From Ilumatobacteraceae bacterium (GTDB taxonomy: Bacteria; Actinomycetota; Acidimicrobiia; Acidimicrobiales; Ilumatobacteraceae), in assembly GCA_022843125.1 (NCBI GenBank), contig JALHOG010000038.1, forward strand, positions 1 through 49,046: 49,046 bases of DNA, read 5' to 3'. Below are positions 40,811 through 49,046 of this stretch, one piece after another. A program made the translations under genes and the position numbers. The notes under the pieces were generated by a model. The model was not told the DNA's origin. It did no database searches and saw nothing but the letters and a program-made list of their open reading frames with translations. How positions within the stretch are numbered: the stretch's first letter is position 1; the number at the start of each line of letters is the position of its first letter.

Positions 40811-42567
40811 GGGATGACGTCGCTTTCGTGTTGCAGGGTTGGTTGAACGAGGCGGGCGAACGGGCCGTCGCCGGAGATCAGTTCGTCGTAGGTGCCGGTG
40901 TCGACCACGCGGCCGGCATCGAGCATGACGATGCGGTCGGCGCGTCGGATCGTGGAGAGCCGGTGGGCGATCACGATCGTGGTGCGCCCGGCAGCGACCG
41001 CGGCGAGGCCGCGGCGGATCGCTGCTTCGGATTCGGTGTCGAGGTTCGACACGGCTTCGTCGAACACGACGATCGGTGTGTCGCGCAACAGGGCGCGGGC
41101 GATGGCGAGGCGTTGCCGTTGCCCACCGGACAGGGTGGCGGCACGTTCGCCGGCGATGGTGTCGAATCCGTCGGGGAGCGCGTCGATGAACGCTTCGGCG
41201 TTCGCGAGTCGTGCGGCGACGCGGATCTCGTCGCGGGTGGCGTCGGGTTTGCCGATCGCGATGTTGGCGGCGATCGAGGTGTTGAAGAGGTAGACGTCCT
41301 GCGGAACGCTCGACACGAGGCGGCGCAGCTGTTGTTCCGGGAATGCCGCGAGCGGGATCCCGCCGATACTGATCGAGCCGTGCGCTGGGTCCCAGAACCG
41401 TTGCAGCAAGTGCGCGCAGGTGGACTTGCCGGCGCCCGAGCGGCCGACGAGCGCCACGGTCTCGCCTGGTCGCACGGTGAACGAGATGCCGTCGAGGACG
41501 CTGCGGTCGCTCGACGGGTACGCGAAGGTCACGTTGTCGAACGCGACGACCGGTTGCGGCCGAGGGTGTTCGGGGGCGGCGGTGAAGCGAACCGGTGGTG
41601 TGGCCCGCAGGATCGTCCAGACACGGTCGGCGCACGCGGCGATGCGTTGCAGCTCGCCTCCGACGAAGGTCAACGCGACGAGCGGGGCGAACGCTGCGCC
41701 GGCGATGACGACGGCCGCCGGGAATCGAGCCGGATCGAGCGCCCCGCGGGTGACGAGCAGCGCGCCGACCGCGAGCGTGGCGAGCATGCCGGTGCTGAGC
41801 AGGGCTCCGGTGACGGTTCGTTCGGCTGCCAGCCGGCGTGCGTGGTCGAGGTTGGCGGCGACCGTGGCGTCCTGTGCTCGTGCGATGTCTCGGAGTGCTC
41901 GGTCCCGGGCGGTGAAGGCGACGATCTCGCGGAGCCCCTGGACTGCGTCGATCACGACGGCGCCGAGTGCGCCCGCCGTGGTGCGGGCTCGGCGGCCCTG
42001 TTCTTCTGCGTGACGGCCGAGCCAGAACGGGACGGTCGCGACGGCGACGAGGAACGGGAGGAGCACGACCGCGAGCACGGGTTGGATCACCGCAATCGCT
42101 GCGGTCGCGCCGATCGGCACGACCACCGCAGTGAGCAGCGGTGGCAGCACGTGCGAGGTGTAGTTCTCGATCTCGTTGACGTCGGCGAGGACGACTCGGG
42201 CGATGTCGCCCGAGCGTCGCTCGAGCAGATATCCGGGACCGAGTTCGTCGAAACGGTCGTGCAGCGTGAGACGAAGATCGTGCAGCGACCTCCATGAGAC
42301 GGCATGGACCATCCAGCTTTCGGTGACCGAGCAGGCCTGCCCGAGCATCGCAACGATCACGAGCGCGAACAGCCACGGCGTCAGGCTGCTCAGAGCGGTG
42401 CCGCTGATGGCAGCGCCGACCAGCCACGCGCCGAGTCCCGCAGTGGCGATCTGGAGCAGTTGAGCGGCCATGCCGACGGCCATCGATGCGTAGAACATCG
42501 GACGGTACGGACCGGTGATCGCGACGATGGGAGCGAGTCGGCCGCCGAGTTCACGGACGCGCTTCAT
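40807..42567 (-). CDS. Exporter-fold ABC transporter subunit (IrtB/YbtQ-like half)
   Basis: 586 residues, one TMD fused to one NBD. Six helices lie in residues 1-310. The NBD has Walker A GRSGAGKST, signature LSGGQRQR, Walker B IVVFDEAVSNLD with an intact catalytic Glu, and H-loop AHRLSTIR. The protein is half of a pair with the preceding gene, overlapping by ATGA. Such exporter-fold heterodimers import siderophores in IrtAB and YbtPQ. No SIP flavin domain is attached to either subunit. Confidence 0.88.
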   Translation of the reverse strand: MKRVRELGGRLAPIVAITGPYRPMFYASMAVGMAAQLLQIATAGLGAWLVGAAISGTALSSLTPWLFALVIVAMLGQACSVTESWMVHAVSWRSLHDLRLTLHDRFDELGPGYLLERRSGDIARVVLADVNEIENYTSHVLPPLLTAVVVPIGATAAIAVIQPVLAVVLLPFLVAVATVPFWLGRHAEEQGRRARTTAGALGAVVIDAVQGLREIVAFTARDRALRDIARAQDATVAANLDHARRLAAERTVTGALLSTGMLATLAVGALLVTRGALDPARFPAAVVIAGAAFAPLVALTFVGGELQRIAACADRVWTILRATPPVRFTAAPEHPRPQPVVAFDNVTFAYPSSDRSVLDGISFTVRPGETVALVGRSGAGKSTCAHLLQRFWDPAHGSISIGGIPLAAFPEQQLRRLVSSVPQDVYLFNTSIAANIAIGKPDATRDEIRVAARLANAEAFIDALPDGFDTIAGERAATLSGGQRQRLAIARALLRDTPIVVFDEAVSNLDTESEAAIRRGLAAVAAGRTTIVIAHRLSTIRRADRIVMLDAGRVVDTGTYDELISGDGPFARLVQPTLQHESDVIP

Positions 42568-44396
42568 GATCGGTCGGCCTGGTCTGCGTCGAGGAGCTGC
42601 CGGTAACGGCCCGGGCGGGAGGCGAGATCGTCGTGGGTGCCGATGTCGAGGACGTGGCCGTTGTCGAGCACGACGATGCGATCGGCGTGACGCACCGTCG
42701 ACAGCCGATGGGCGATCATGAGCACGCTGCGACCGACCGACAGCCGGTCGAGCGCTGCCTGGATGGTGCGTTCGCTCTCCACGTCGACGCTCGATGTCGC
42801 TTCGTCGAGGACGAGGATCGGCGCGTCGGTGAGGAACGCGCGGGCGATCGCGATGCGCTGGCGTTCGCCGCCGGACAGTCGGTTGCCTCGTTCGCCGACA
42901 TCACTGGCAAGCCCGTCCGGGAGCCGTGCGATGATCTCGAGCGCAGCGGCCTGTTCCAGTGCGGTGAGCATCTCGGCCTCGGATGCGTCAGGTCGGGCCA
43001 GGCGCAGATTGTCGGCGATCGTGCCGGTGAACAGGTACGCGTCCTGGGGGACGAGCCCGACGCTGTGCCGCAGGGAGTCGAGCTCGAGTTGGGCGACATC
43101 GATCCCTCCGACGCGCACCGAGCCGGACTGCGGGACGAAGAACCGGAGGAGCACCGACGCAACGGTGGTCTTGCCTGCGCCGGATGGGCCGACCAGGGCC
43201 ACACGTTCGCCGGCACCCACCTCGATCGAGCATCGGTCGAGCGCCGGTTCGTCACCGGGCCGGTACCGCAGCGTCACGCCGTCGAGCGCGAGGGCCGTCC
43301 GACCGTCGCTCACCCCGAAGGTGCCGTGCGAGAGCGTGAGCTCACCCTCGCGGGCGGCAGGTTCGGCGTCGAGGATCTCGAGCACCCCTTCGGCTGCCCC
43401 CATCCCCTGCATCGCGAAGTGCAACGCCCGCTTGGTCTCGGCGACCGGACGCAACGCCTCGCCCACCAGCAGCAGCACCAGGAGCAGCGACGTCGAACTG
43501 ATTGCTCCTGCGTCGAGGCGAGCGATCCCGATCCAGATCGCCGACACCCCTGCCGCTGCGCCGGCCAACGAGAACGGTTGCAGCCACGCGTGTTCCACCC
43601 GGTTCAACGCCATGTTGGCGTCGAGCACGTCGGCCGAGCGCGCCTTCAGGTCCTCGCCCCGCAACGCCGACGCCCCGAAGATCTTCAGCGTCGACGCACC
43701 CTGCATCGAGTCCACGAACTCCGCCGACAACGCCGGCGCCGCTGTCCACCAGTGACGCAGACCCGTTCCGAGGAACCTCCACGAGATCGCCGGTCCCGCT
43801 GCCGCCACCACGACCAGCACCCCGACGACGACCCCGATCAACGGATCGATCACGAGGAGTGCGGCAACGACACCGGCGACCGTCAGCAACGACACGATGA
43901 GTTGCGCGACGAACAACCGGAAGTACGACTCGATCTGCTCGACACCGTCGACCAGCGTCGTCTGCAACGCACCGCTGCGTTGGCCTCCGGCCCACCCCGG
44001 CCCGAGGTCGGTCACCTGCCGGTACAGGCGGCTGCGGAGCCGACCGGCGACTCTGCCGGCGGCTGCAGCACTGCGTGTCTGATAGGTCCACACCAGTGCC
44101 GACCGCACCGCCAACACCGCCACGATCGCGCCGAGCCACGGCACGACGGCGGCGAACTCCGCTCCGTCGAACACCAGCGCCAAGGTCCGTGCGACTAGCA
44201 CACCCTGGGCGACGAACAACGCCGACACCATCGACCCGATCGCCGTCAGACCTGCGATCACGGCACCTTCACCGCGTCCCAGGGCGAGCACTCGTCGATC
44301 GACCAGCCGGATCCGCGACGCACCGGTCCGCAGCGTGAGCCCGCGACCAGGCTGGACCAGTGCTGCGTCATCGATGCGGCGTGTGCGAGTCCGCAT
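42564..44396 (-). CDS. Exporter-fold ABC transporter subunit (IrtA/YbtP-like half, without SIP domain)
   Basis: 610 residues from ATG 44396, whose A overlaps the last base of the FecE stop (TGATG). The Arg-rich N-terminus (RTRTRRIDDAALVQ) has no siderophore-interaction domain, unlike mycobacterial IrtA. The TMD contains RLRSRLYRQVTDLGPGWAGG and the coupling-helix region STLKIFGASALRGEDLKARS. The NBD is canonical: GPSGAGKTT, LSGGERQR, ILVLDEATSSVD and AHRLSTVR. Both NBDs of the pair are catalytically complete. Together with the partner it probably moves a ferric siderophore, or a drug-like product, across the membrane. Direction cannot be read from sequence. Iron import is inferred from the operon. 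Confidence 0.88.
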   Translation of the reverse strand: MRTRTRRIDDAALVQPGRGLTLRTGASRIRLVDRRVLALGRGEGAVIAGLTAIGSMVSALFVAQGVLVARTLALVFDGAEFAAVVPWLGAIVAVLAVRSALVWTYQTRSAAAAGRVAGRLRSRLYRQVTDLGPGWAGGQRSGALQTTLVDGVEQIESYFRLFVAQLIVSLLTVAGVVAALLVIDPLIGVVVGVLVVVAAAGPAISWRFLGTGLRHWWTAAPALSAEFVDSMQGASTLKIFGASALRGEDLKARSADVLDANMALNRVEHAWLQPFSLAGAAAGVSAIWIGIARLDAGAISSTSLLLVLLLVGEALRPVAETKRALHFAMQGMGAAEGVLEILDAEPAAREGELTLSHGTFGVSDGRTALALDGVTLRYRPGDEPALDRCSIEVGAGERVALVGPSGAGKTTVASVLLRFFVPQSGSVRVGGIDVAQLELDSLRHSVGLVPQDAYLFTGTIADNLRLARPDASEAEMLTALEQAAALEIIARLPDGLASDVGERGNRLSGGERQRIAIARAFLTDAPILVLDEATSSVDVESERTIQAALDRLSVGRSVLMIAHRLSTVRHADRIVVLDNGHVLDIGTHDDLASRPGRYRQLLDADQADRS

Positions 44397-45196
44397 CACG
44401 CCTCCGTCCGGGACGCTGCAGATCGGACCGAGCCGAAGATCCGCAGCTCGACGTTGGCCCCCTCGTCGCTCAACACACACGTGCAACGAACTCCGAAGAC
44501 ATCCGCCAACAGTTCGGCGGTGAGCACGTCGGCCGGCACTCCGTGCGCGACCACCCGGCCGGCGTGGAGCACCACGACCCGGTCGCAATACCGGGCCGCG
44601 AGGTTCAGATCGTGCAACGCCGCGACGGTGGTGACACCCAGCGAGCGGATCAGGTCGAGCAGCTCGAACTGGGCACACACATCGAGGTGGTTCGTCGGCT
44701 CGTCGAGCACCAGCAGCGGTGCCTGCTGCGCGAGGCATCGCGCCACCAGCACCCGCTGCTTCTCACCCCCCGACAGCGTCGCGAACGTGCGGTCGGCGAA
44801 GCGGTCAACACCAGCGAGCGACATCGAGCGCGTCACGAGCGAATCGTCTTCGGCGGTGTCTCGCTGCAGCAGGCGTTTGTGCGGGTTGCGGCCCATCTCC
44901 ACGATCTCGCGCACCGTGAAGTCGAAGTCCGACGACCCCTCCTGGGCCACGACGGCGGTGAGTTGCGCAGCCACCTTGCTCGACACGCACCAGACGTCGT
45001 TCCCGTCGACGAACACCTTCCCACCGCTCGGGCGACGCGACCGGTAGATCGTGCGCAGCAGGGTCGACTTGCCGCTGCCGTTGGGCCCGAGTACCCCCGT
45101 GAACGTCCCCGCCGCCGCGTCGAGCGACGCTGCGTGCACGATCCCGACCGAGTCCACCGCAACCGACACACCGTCGACTGCGAGGTCGACGGTCAC
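44396..45196 (-). CDS. FecE-type ABC ATPase for iron-siderophore import
   Basis: 266 residues from GTG 45196, which shares a GTGA with the permease stop. Walker A GVLGPNGSGKSTLL (about 35-48), Q-loop AQEGSSDFDFTVREIVEMGR, signature LSGGEKQRVLVARCLAQQ, Walker B LLVLDEPTNHLD and H-loop VAALHDLNLAARYCDRVVV are all intact. The DPHDLN-type H-loop and 'GRNPHK' segment after the Q-loop are typical of FecE/FhuC-type enzymes. It pairs with the FecCD permease upstream. The C-terminal cysteines (VRCTCVL) are unremarkable. Cytoplasmic. Confidence 0.92.
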   Translation of the reverse strand: MTVDLAVDGVSVAVDSVGIVHAASLDAAAGTFTGVLGPNGSGKSTLLRTIYRSRRPSGGKVFVDGNDVWCVSSKVAAQLTAVVAQEGSSDFDFTVREIVEMGRNPHKRLLQRDTAEDDSLVTRSMSLAGVDRFADRTFATLSGGEKQRVLVARCLAQQAPLLVLDEPTNHLDVCAQFELLDLIRSLGVTTVAALHDLNLAARYCDRVVVLHAGRVVAHGVPADVLTAELLADVFGVRCTCVLSDEGANVELRIFGSVRSAASRTEA

Positions 45197-46353
45197 GACC
45201 CTGTCCTCACGCGACGCAGCAACCACAAGAAGAACGGCGCGCCGACTGCGGACGTCACGACACCGATCGGGATCTCCGCCGGCCGCACGATCGTCCGCGC
45301 CACGAGGTCGGCCAGGATCATGAACAACGCCCCCAGCAACACCATCGCAGGCAACGAACGTCGATGGTCCGACCCCAGCAGCATCCGGGCGACGTGCGGC
45401 ACCACCAGCCCGACGAAGCCGATGCCGCCGGCGACCGCGACCACCACCGCCGACAGCGCCGACGCCGTGAACAGCAGCACCAACTGCTGACGCTCGACGT
45501 TCACGCCGAGGCTCGCCGCCGACTCGTGACCCGTCAACAGTGCATTCAGACTGCGCGCCTGCGTCGACAACCAGACCAACCCGACGACGACCGCCACCGA
45601 CGGGATCCGCAGATCCGCCCAGGTTGCACCGCCCAGCGAACCCAGGCCCCAGAACAGGGCCCGCTTCAACTCGTTCGGGGTGGCCAGCGTCTGCAGGTAG
45701 AAGGTCACCGACGAGAACAGATACGCAACGGCGACACCGGCGAGCACCACCCGCACCGGCGGGAGCCGGGAGCCCGCCCGTCCGAACAGGAACGTCAAGG
45801 TGGTGGCCGCTGCCGCGCCGACGAAGGCAGCGACACTCACGCCCGCCCCACCGGTCGCGCCCGAGCCGACCACGATGACGAACACCGCGCCGGTCGAAGC
45901 GCCCGCCATCACGCCGAGCAGATACGGATCTCCGAGGGGATTGCGCACCGCCACCTGGATCGCCCCGCCGGCCACGGCGAGGCCGGCCCCGACGACCGCC
46001 CCCAGGAGCACCCTCGGAACCCGGAGGTCCCACACCACCTTGGCCACCCCTGGATCGAGATCGCCGGCGTCGATGAGACCGAGTTCAGAGCCGAGAACCC
46101 GAAGCACCACCGACGGTGACACCCACACCGAACCGACGAACACGCTGACCCCGGCGACGCCGACCACGCCAGCAACCAGGAGGACCATCGCAGCAGACCG
46201 GAGCCTGGCCGGCACCAGCCCGGTCGTCGCGCCGTCCGCACGACCGGAGCGCCCACGGGTCGGGACAGGCTCATCCGAACCCGTCCCACTCCTCACCCTC
46301 GGCCCGGACTCGCTGCCCTGTGGCAGCACCGAGACCTCACGCTCACCAAGCAC
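45193..46353 (-). CDS. FecCD-family iron-siderophore permease
   Basis: 386 residues, first gene of the operon. The GTG start has AGGGTG upstream. About 55 polar residues precede the first helix, so a later start is possible. FecCD traits are PSVVLRVLGSELGLIDAG, RVPRVLLGAVVGAGLAVAGG AIQ, the conserved NPLGDPYLLGVMAGASTG, FWGLGSLGGATWADL and GGIGFVGLVVPHVARMLLGS DHR (the EAA-like loop that docks the ATPase), then the closing ADLVARTIVRPAEIPIGVVT. About ten helices. Only one permease gene is present, so it should act as a homodimer. Confidence 0.92.
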   Translation of the reverse strand: MLGEREVSVLPQGSESGPRVRSGTGSDEPVPTRGRSGRADGATTGLVPARLRSAAMVLLVAGVVGVAGVSVFVGSVWVSPSVVLRVLGSELGLIDAGDLDPGVAKVVWDLRVPRVLLGAVVGAGLAVAGGAIQVAVRNPLGDPYLLGVMAGASTGAVFVIVVGSGATGGAGVSVAAFVGAAAATTLTFLFGRAGSRLPPVRVVLAGVAVAYLFSSVTFYLQTLATPNELKRALFWGLGSLGGATWADLRIPSVAVVVGLVWLSTQARSLNALLTGHESAASLGVNVERQQLVLLFTASALSAVVVAVAGGIGFVGLVVPHVARMLLGSDHRRSLPAMVLLGALFMILADLVARTIVRPAEIPIGVVTSAVGAPFFLWLLRRVRTGS

Positions 46354-46375
46354 CCTGGCACCCTACACGGAATCA

Positions 46376-46405
46376 AGAACCGTTCTCACTCTCGGTAGAT
46401 CCGAG
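46376..46405. promoter_or_regulatory. Two dyads upstream of the iron operon
   Basis: AGAAC-c-GTTCT (46376-46386) and CTCGG-tagat-CCGAG (46391-46405) are adjacent near-perfect inverted repeats between the iron operon and the divergent TetR gene. They sit 23-52 bp upstream of the FecCD start. They are not recognisable DtxR/IdeR or Fur boxes. An operator for an unidentified regulator, or for the neighbouring TetR, is possible. Confidence 0.4.
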
Positions 46406-46481
46406 TAACTGATGCTCGAGGCCGGGAAGGTCGACCCCACCAACCTGACGATCAGTGGCGAACCTCATCCGCGGACCGCAG

Positions 46482-46501
46482 AGTCTACTTAGTGATAGAC
46501 T
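46482..46501. promoter_or_regulatory. 20-bp palindrome, likely TetR operator
   Basis: AGTCTA-N8-TAGACT (agtctacttagtgatagact) lies 44 bp before the TetR start and overlaps the probable promoter. Its core actTTAGTGATAGACT-like half is common in operators of TetR repressors of this amine-oxidase-linked type, but I infer the pairing only from position. Confidence 0.55.
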
Positions 46502-46545
46502 CCGCTCGTGCGTCACCGTGGCGCCTGTGTTTGCGAAGGGTGTCA

Positions 46546-47127
46546 GTGGCGAAGCCGACCGGTCGACCGATCCGCAGCGAACTCCTCGCGACGGCGCGCT
46601 CGCTGATCCAGACACAGGGGATCGGCGTGTTCAGCTACGGCGCCCTCGCTGCCTCGGCAGGGATCAAGGCGCCGTCGATCCACCACCACTTCCCGCGCAA
46701 GGATCAGCTCGTCGCGGAGCTCGCCGCGCAGTACCGCGACGAGTTCGCCGACCTGCTGCGCACCATCGACGCCACGTCTGCGGTCGAGCGGATCGTCGAG
46801 TACGCGGCGCTGTACGCCGCCACCGCCAGGGCGGGCCGAGGCTGCCTGTGCGGCGCGATCGCGGCCGAGTGGTCCTCGTTGGGCGAGCCGGTGCGCGACG
46901 TCGTCGACTCCTTCTTCGCCGAGCAGGTCGAGTGGCTCCGCGACTGCGTCGCCGACGGGCAACGGCGAGGGGAGATCCGTGTGGAGGGCGTCGACCCGGC
47001 GACGTTGGCCCGCACGTTGTTCGCGCATCTCCAGGGCTCGATGCTGCTGGCGCGCAGCGACGACAGCTTCAGCGACATGACGACGACGACGCGTGAGCTG
47101 CTCCGCCACGTGGCGGGAGGCAACTGA
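46546..47127 (+). CDS. TetR-family transcriptional regulator
   Basis: 193 residues from GTG 46546, with GAAGGG spaced upstream. The longer frame to 46492 would begin inside the palindromic operator. The HTH is ELLATARSLIQTQGIGVFSY GALAASAGIKAPSIHHHFPR KD, complete. The C-terminal domain has the AcrR-like RGCLCGAIAAEW with a Cys-Leu-Cys pair near residue 100, which in some relatives is a redox or ligand site. It begins a three-gene operon (next start is 1 base after its stop). Confidence 0.88.
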   Translation: MAKPTGRPIRSELLATARSLIQTQGIGVFSYGALAASAGIKAPSIHHHFPRKDQLVAELAAQYRDEFADLLRTIDATSAVERIVEYAALYAATARAGRGCLCGAIAAEWSSLGEPVRDVVDSFFAEQVEWLRDCVADGQRRGEIRVEGVDPATLARTLFAHLQGSMLLARSDDSFSDMTTTTRELLRHVAGGN

Positions 47128-48237
47128 GTGGAACACAGCGACGTCGTGGTGGTCGGTGCCGGTATCTCGGGGCTGGCAGCTGCGAGCGAGCTCATCGCAG
47201 CGGGGCTGTCGGTCGTGGTGCTCGAAGGCCGCGACCGCATCGGTGGCCGCCTGCTCACGCACTCCGTCGGCGACGCCCGGCTCGACCTCGGTGCCACCTG
47301 GTTCTGGCCCGGTGAGCGCCGAGTGGAGGCCCTGATCGATCGATTCGCGCTCGCCACACACCAGCAGCACCTCGCCGGCGACGCCATGTACCAGTCGAGT
47401 CAGGGCACCCGGCGGATCGACGGCAATCCCGTCGATGTCACCAGTGGCAGGGCGACGCACGGCATGGCCGCGCTCGCCCACGCGTTGGCCGGCACGTTGC
47501 CGGACGGGACGGTCCGGCTCTCGCACCCGGTCACCGAGATCAGCGCGGCCGTGTCACCGCGCGACCGAGGCGACGGCATCGTCACCACGTGCACCATGGA
47601 CGGCGGTGGGCTCGCGACGTTCACCGCCGACCAGGTCATCGTCGCCCTTCCCCCGGCGCTGGCGCTGCACCGCATCGAGTTCCGTCCGTCGCTGCCCGAC
47701 CCGTTGGCGCGCGTCGTGGCGAGGACCCCGGTGTGGATGGGCGCGATCACCAAGGTCGTCGCCGTCTACGACCGGCCGTTCTGGCGCGAGCATGGTCTCG
47801 CCGGAGCCGGCATCAGCCACATCGGCCCGATGCGTGAGGTGCACGACATGAGCGGACCCGACGGCGTCCCGGCCGCGCTGTTCGGGTTCGCCGCTTCCCC
47901 GGACGCGTCGGCGGGGCCGATCAGCCGTGCTGCGCTGATCGAGCAGCTGGTTGCCATGTTCGGGGACGATGCGGCCAGCCCGGTCGAACTGATCGTCCAG
48001 GACTGGCGCGCCGATCCGCACACGTCACCGCCACATGTCGCGAGTCTCACCGACTACGGCACCTTCGGCCATCCGCTGTACGCGGAGCCTGCGCTCGATG
48101 GTCGTCTGCACTGGGCCTCCACGGAGACCGCCACCGTCAACCCGGGGCACGTCGAAGGCGCGCTCCAGGCGGCACATCGCGCCGCAGCCGCCGTACTCAC
48201 CCACACCAGTCGCGACCGGAACGGAGCCCACCGATGA
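47128..48237 (+). CDS. Flavin-containing amine oxidase
   Basis: 369 residues. A GTG directly follows the TetR stop. The Rossmann dinucleotide motif VVVVGAGISGLAAASELIAA and the flavin-proximal EGRDRIGGRLLTHS, then the motif DLGATWFWPGERR, are classical for FAD amine oxidases. The C-terminal FAD segment reads LHWASTETATVNPGHVEGAL QAA, a slightly changed form of the usual 'GExt...pGyveGAv'. Length is short for monoamine oxidases (about 450), so a substrate-domain part may be abbreviated. It may oxidise a small amine or polyamine, or act as a desaturase. Cytosolic; no signal. Confidence 0.88.
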   Translation: MEHSDVVVVGAGISGLAAASELIAAGLSVVVLEGRDRIGGRLLTHSVGDARLDLGATWFWPGERRVEALIDRFALATHQQHLAGDAMYQSSQGTRRIDGNPVDVTSGRATHGMAALAHALAGTLPDGTVRLSHPVTEISAAVSPRDRGDGIVTTCTMDGGGLATFTADQVIVALPPALALHRIEFRPSLPDPLARVVARTPVWMGAITKVVAVYDRPFWREHGLAGAGISHIGPMREVHDMSGPDGVPAALFGFAASPDASAGPISRAALIEQLVAMFGDDAASPVELIVQDWRADPHTSPPHVASLTDYGTFGHPLYAEPALDGRLHWASTETATVNPGHVEGALQAAHRAAAAVLTHTSRDRNGAHR

Positions 48238-48764
48238 ATCACCACAGCCTCGACGACCTGCTCGACGAGTACGAACGAGCGCTCGCATACACGGCGAGCC
48301 TGACCACCGATCTGTCCGACGCCGAGCTGACCTGGCGACCTGATGCCGACTCGAGTTCGATCGCGTGGCACCTCGGGCATCAGGCCGCCGTCGCCCACTA
48401 CATGGTGCGCAACCTGACGGCAGCCGAACCGCTGATCGATCCCGAGATCGATGCGGTGATGGACAGCGCGACGCAGGTCGCTGACCGCGGCGACCTGCCG
48501 GATCCGGAGCGTCTGTATGGGTACCGCGCGACGGTTGCGGAGCGGGTCCGCTTCCGCGTCGGCAACATCAACGCTGGCAACGTCAGCGCCCCGGCGCAGC
48601 TCCGAGAGATCGCGGCCACCATGCTCACCGCGATCATCAACCACGAGTACCAGCACTCCACGTGGATCGGCGAGGTCCGCGTCGAGGCCCATGGCAAGAC
48701 GCTCCCCCCTCAGCCGATCTCCGATCGGTTGAGAGAGATCGACGGCTACATCATCCTCACCTGA
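48234..48764 (+). CDS. DinB-family protein (DinB_2 four-helix bundle)
   Basis: 176 residues. The ATG overlaps the amine oxidase stop (ATGA). LDDLLDEYERALAYTASLTT DLSDAELTWRPDADSSSIAW HLGHQAAVAHYMV gives helices 1-2 with the first metal His. The second His pair is in TAIINHEYQHSTWIGEV. The three-histidine metal pattern of the DinB/YfiT fold is present. These proteins are thiol- or metal-dependent hydrolases or transferases in several families. Here it is coupled to the oxidase. The 156 bp after it hold nothing supported. Confidence 0.88.
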   Translation: MNHHSLDDLLDEYERALAYTASLTTDLSDAELTWRPDADSSSIAWHLGHQAAVAHYMVRNLTAAEPLIDPEIDAVMDSATQVADRGDLPDPERLYGYRATVAERVRFRVGNINAGNVSAPAQLREIAATMLTAIINHEYQHSTWIGEVRVEAHGKTLPPQPISDRLREIDGYIILT

Positions 48765-48920
48765 CCGGCCGCGCGGAGCCCTTTCACGCGACAAGGGCAC
48801 TGGCCCTGGTCACGGCTCCGGGTCGTGATGGTCTCGTACTCGATTGGGGCCGATCGGCCGAGGGCCGCCTGTCGTCGGCGTTGGTGGGTAGGTCTGTTCG
48901 AACCAGGTGACGATCGCCAG

Positions 48921-49046
48921 TCAGATGGGCAGCCAAGCGAGGACCGGGACCATGGCGATCAGTGCCAGCAGCGCGACCAAGGGAAGTGCGGCGTATCTGA
49001 GGCGGCGACGTGACAGCACGAACGCAGCGCCGACCGAGACGACTTC
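48921..49046 (-). CDS. Membrane protein, C-terminal fragment cut by the window edge
   Basis: A minus-strand frame entering from the right edge and ending in TGA at 48921-48923. It encodes EVVSVGAAFVLSRRRLRYAA and then a 20-residue hydrophobic helix ending PVLAWLPI. The Arg-rich cytoplasmic loop followed by the helix follows the positive-inside rule. This is the tail of a polytopic membrane protein, and the family cannot be told from 41 residues. Confidence 0.55.
   Translation of the reverse strand, partial: EVVSVGAAFVLSRRRLRYAALPLVALLALIAMVPVLAWLPI

Noticed and set aside
1..49046. tRNA, rRNA, insertion sequence or prophage genes
   Set aside because: No transposase, integrase or structural RNA pattern was seen by eye on either strand. 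A tRNAscan or IS search would settle it.

Overview
The window is chromosomal DNA from a high-GC, GC3-rich bacterium, almost certainly an actinomycete (Actinomycetota). The signs are GTG starts, many lipoproteins with Thr/Ser-rich linkers, an MMPL transporter, an Acg-type nitroreductase, DUF1345, bacterial PH-like proteins and exporter-fold siderophore importers. An Acidimicrobiia-like (Ilumatobacter-like) origin is my guess and is not proven by anything here. I see no rRNA, tRNA, CRISPR array, intact transposase or phage module. Most real genes sit in short operons with 4-nt ATGA/GTGA overlaps, and that pattern decided several start codons.

Layout. 1-4.9 kb: minus-strand genes for a CxxC-containing unknown, an exported unknown, a membrane protein coupled to a Tat-signalled Acg-type nitroreductase, and an upstream gene broken by a one-base slip in a homopolymer. 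4.9-7.4 kb: a DUF4143 AAA ATPase preceded by a 22-bp-period direct-repeat array and flanked by gene relics. 7.4-9.8 kb: two translationally coupled lipoprotein esterases. 10-14 kb: a P-type cation ATPase, a VIT-type metal transporter and a DUF1345 protein. 14-16.6 kb: an S9 peptidase and a small conserved unknown. 16.8-20.3 kb: an MMPL transporter with a small membrane protein, divergent from a TetR regulator across three identical operators. 20.3-25.9 kb: PhyH dioxygenase, adenosine deaminase-like protein, CPBP protease, methyltransferase and a lipoprotein hydrolase.

26.5-27.8 kb: a second DUF4143 ATPase, again with a direct-repeat array (23-bp period) at its start codon and relics nearby. 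28-30.3 kb: GNAT acetyltransferase, then an ECF sigma factor coupled to a three-TM protein. 30.3-32 kb: PH-like protein, lipoprotein and LysE exporter. 32-35 kb: a large HTH-AAA-repeat regulator. 35.3-37.3 kb: a PepSY membrane protein coupled to a PCu(A)C lipoprotein. 37.4-39.3 kb: PH-like protein, then a VOC-MerR operon behind a MerR-type 19-bp-spacer promoter. 39.8-46.4 kb: a five-gene, fully overlapping iron/siderophore uptake operon that combines a FecCD/FecE importer, a heterodimeric exporter-fold ABC pair and a binding lipoprotein. 46.5-48.8 kb: TetR, flavin amine oxidase and DinB genes in a tight operon. The right edge cuts a membrane protein.

The observation most worth follow-up is that both unrelated DUF4143 loci carry about four direct repeats, of different sequence but the same architecture (22/23-bp period), immediately before or across the start codon. 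I know of no description of this. It could be a self-recognition operator, or an iteron-like or immunity site that each ATPase reads.
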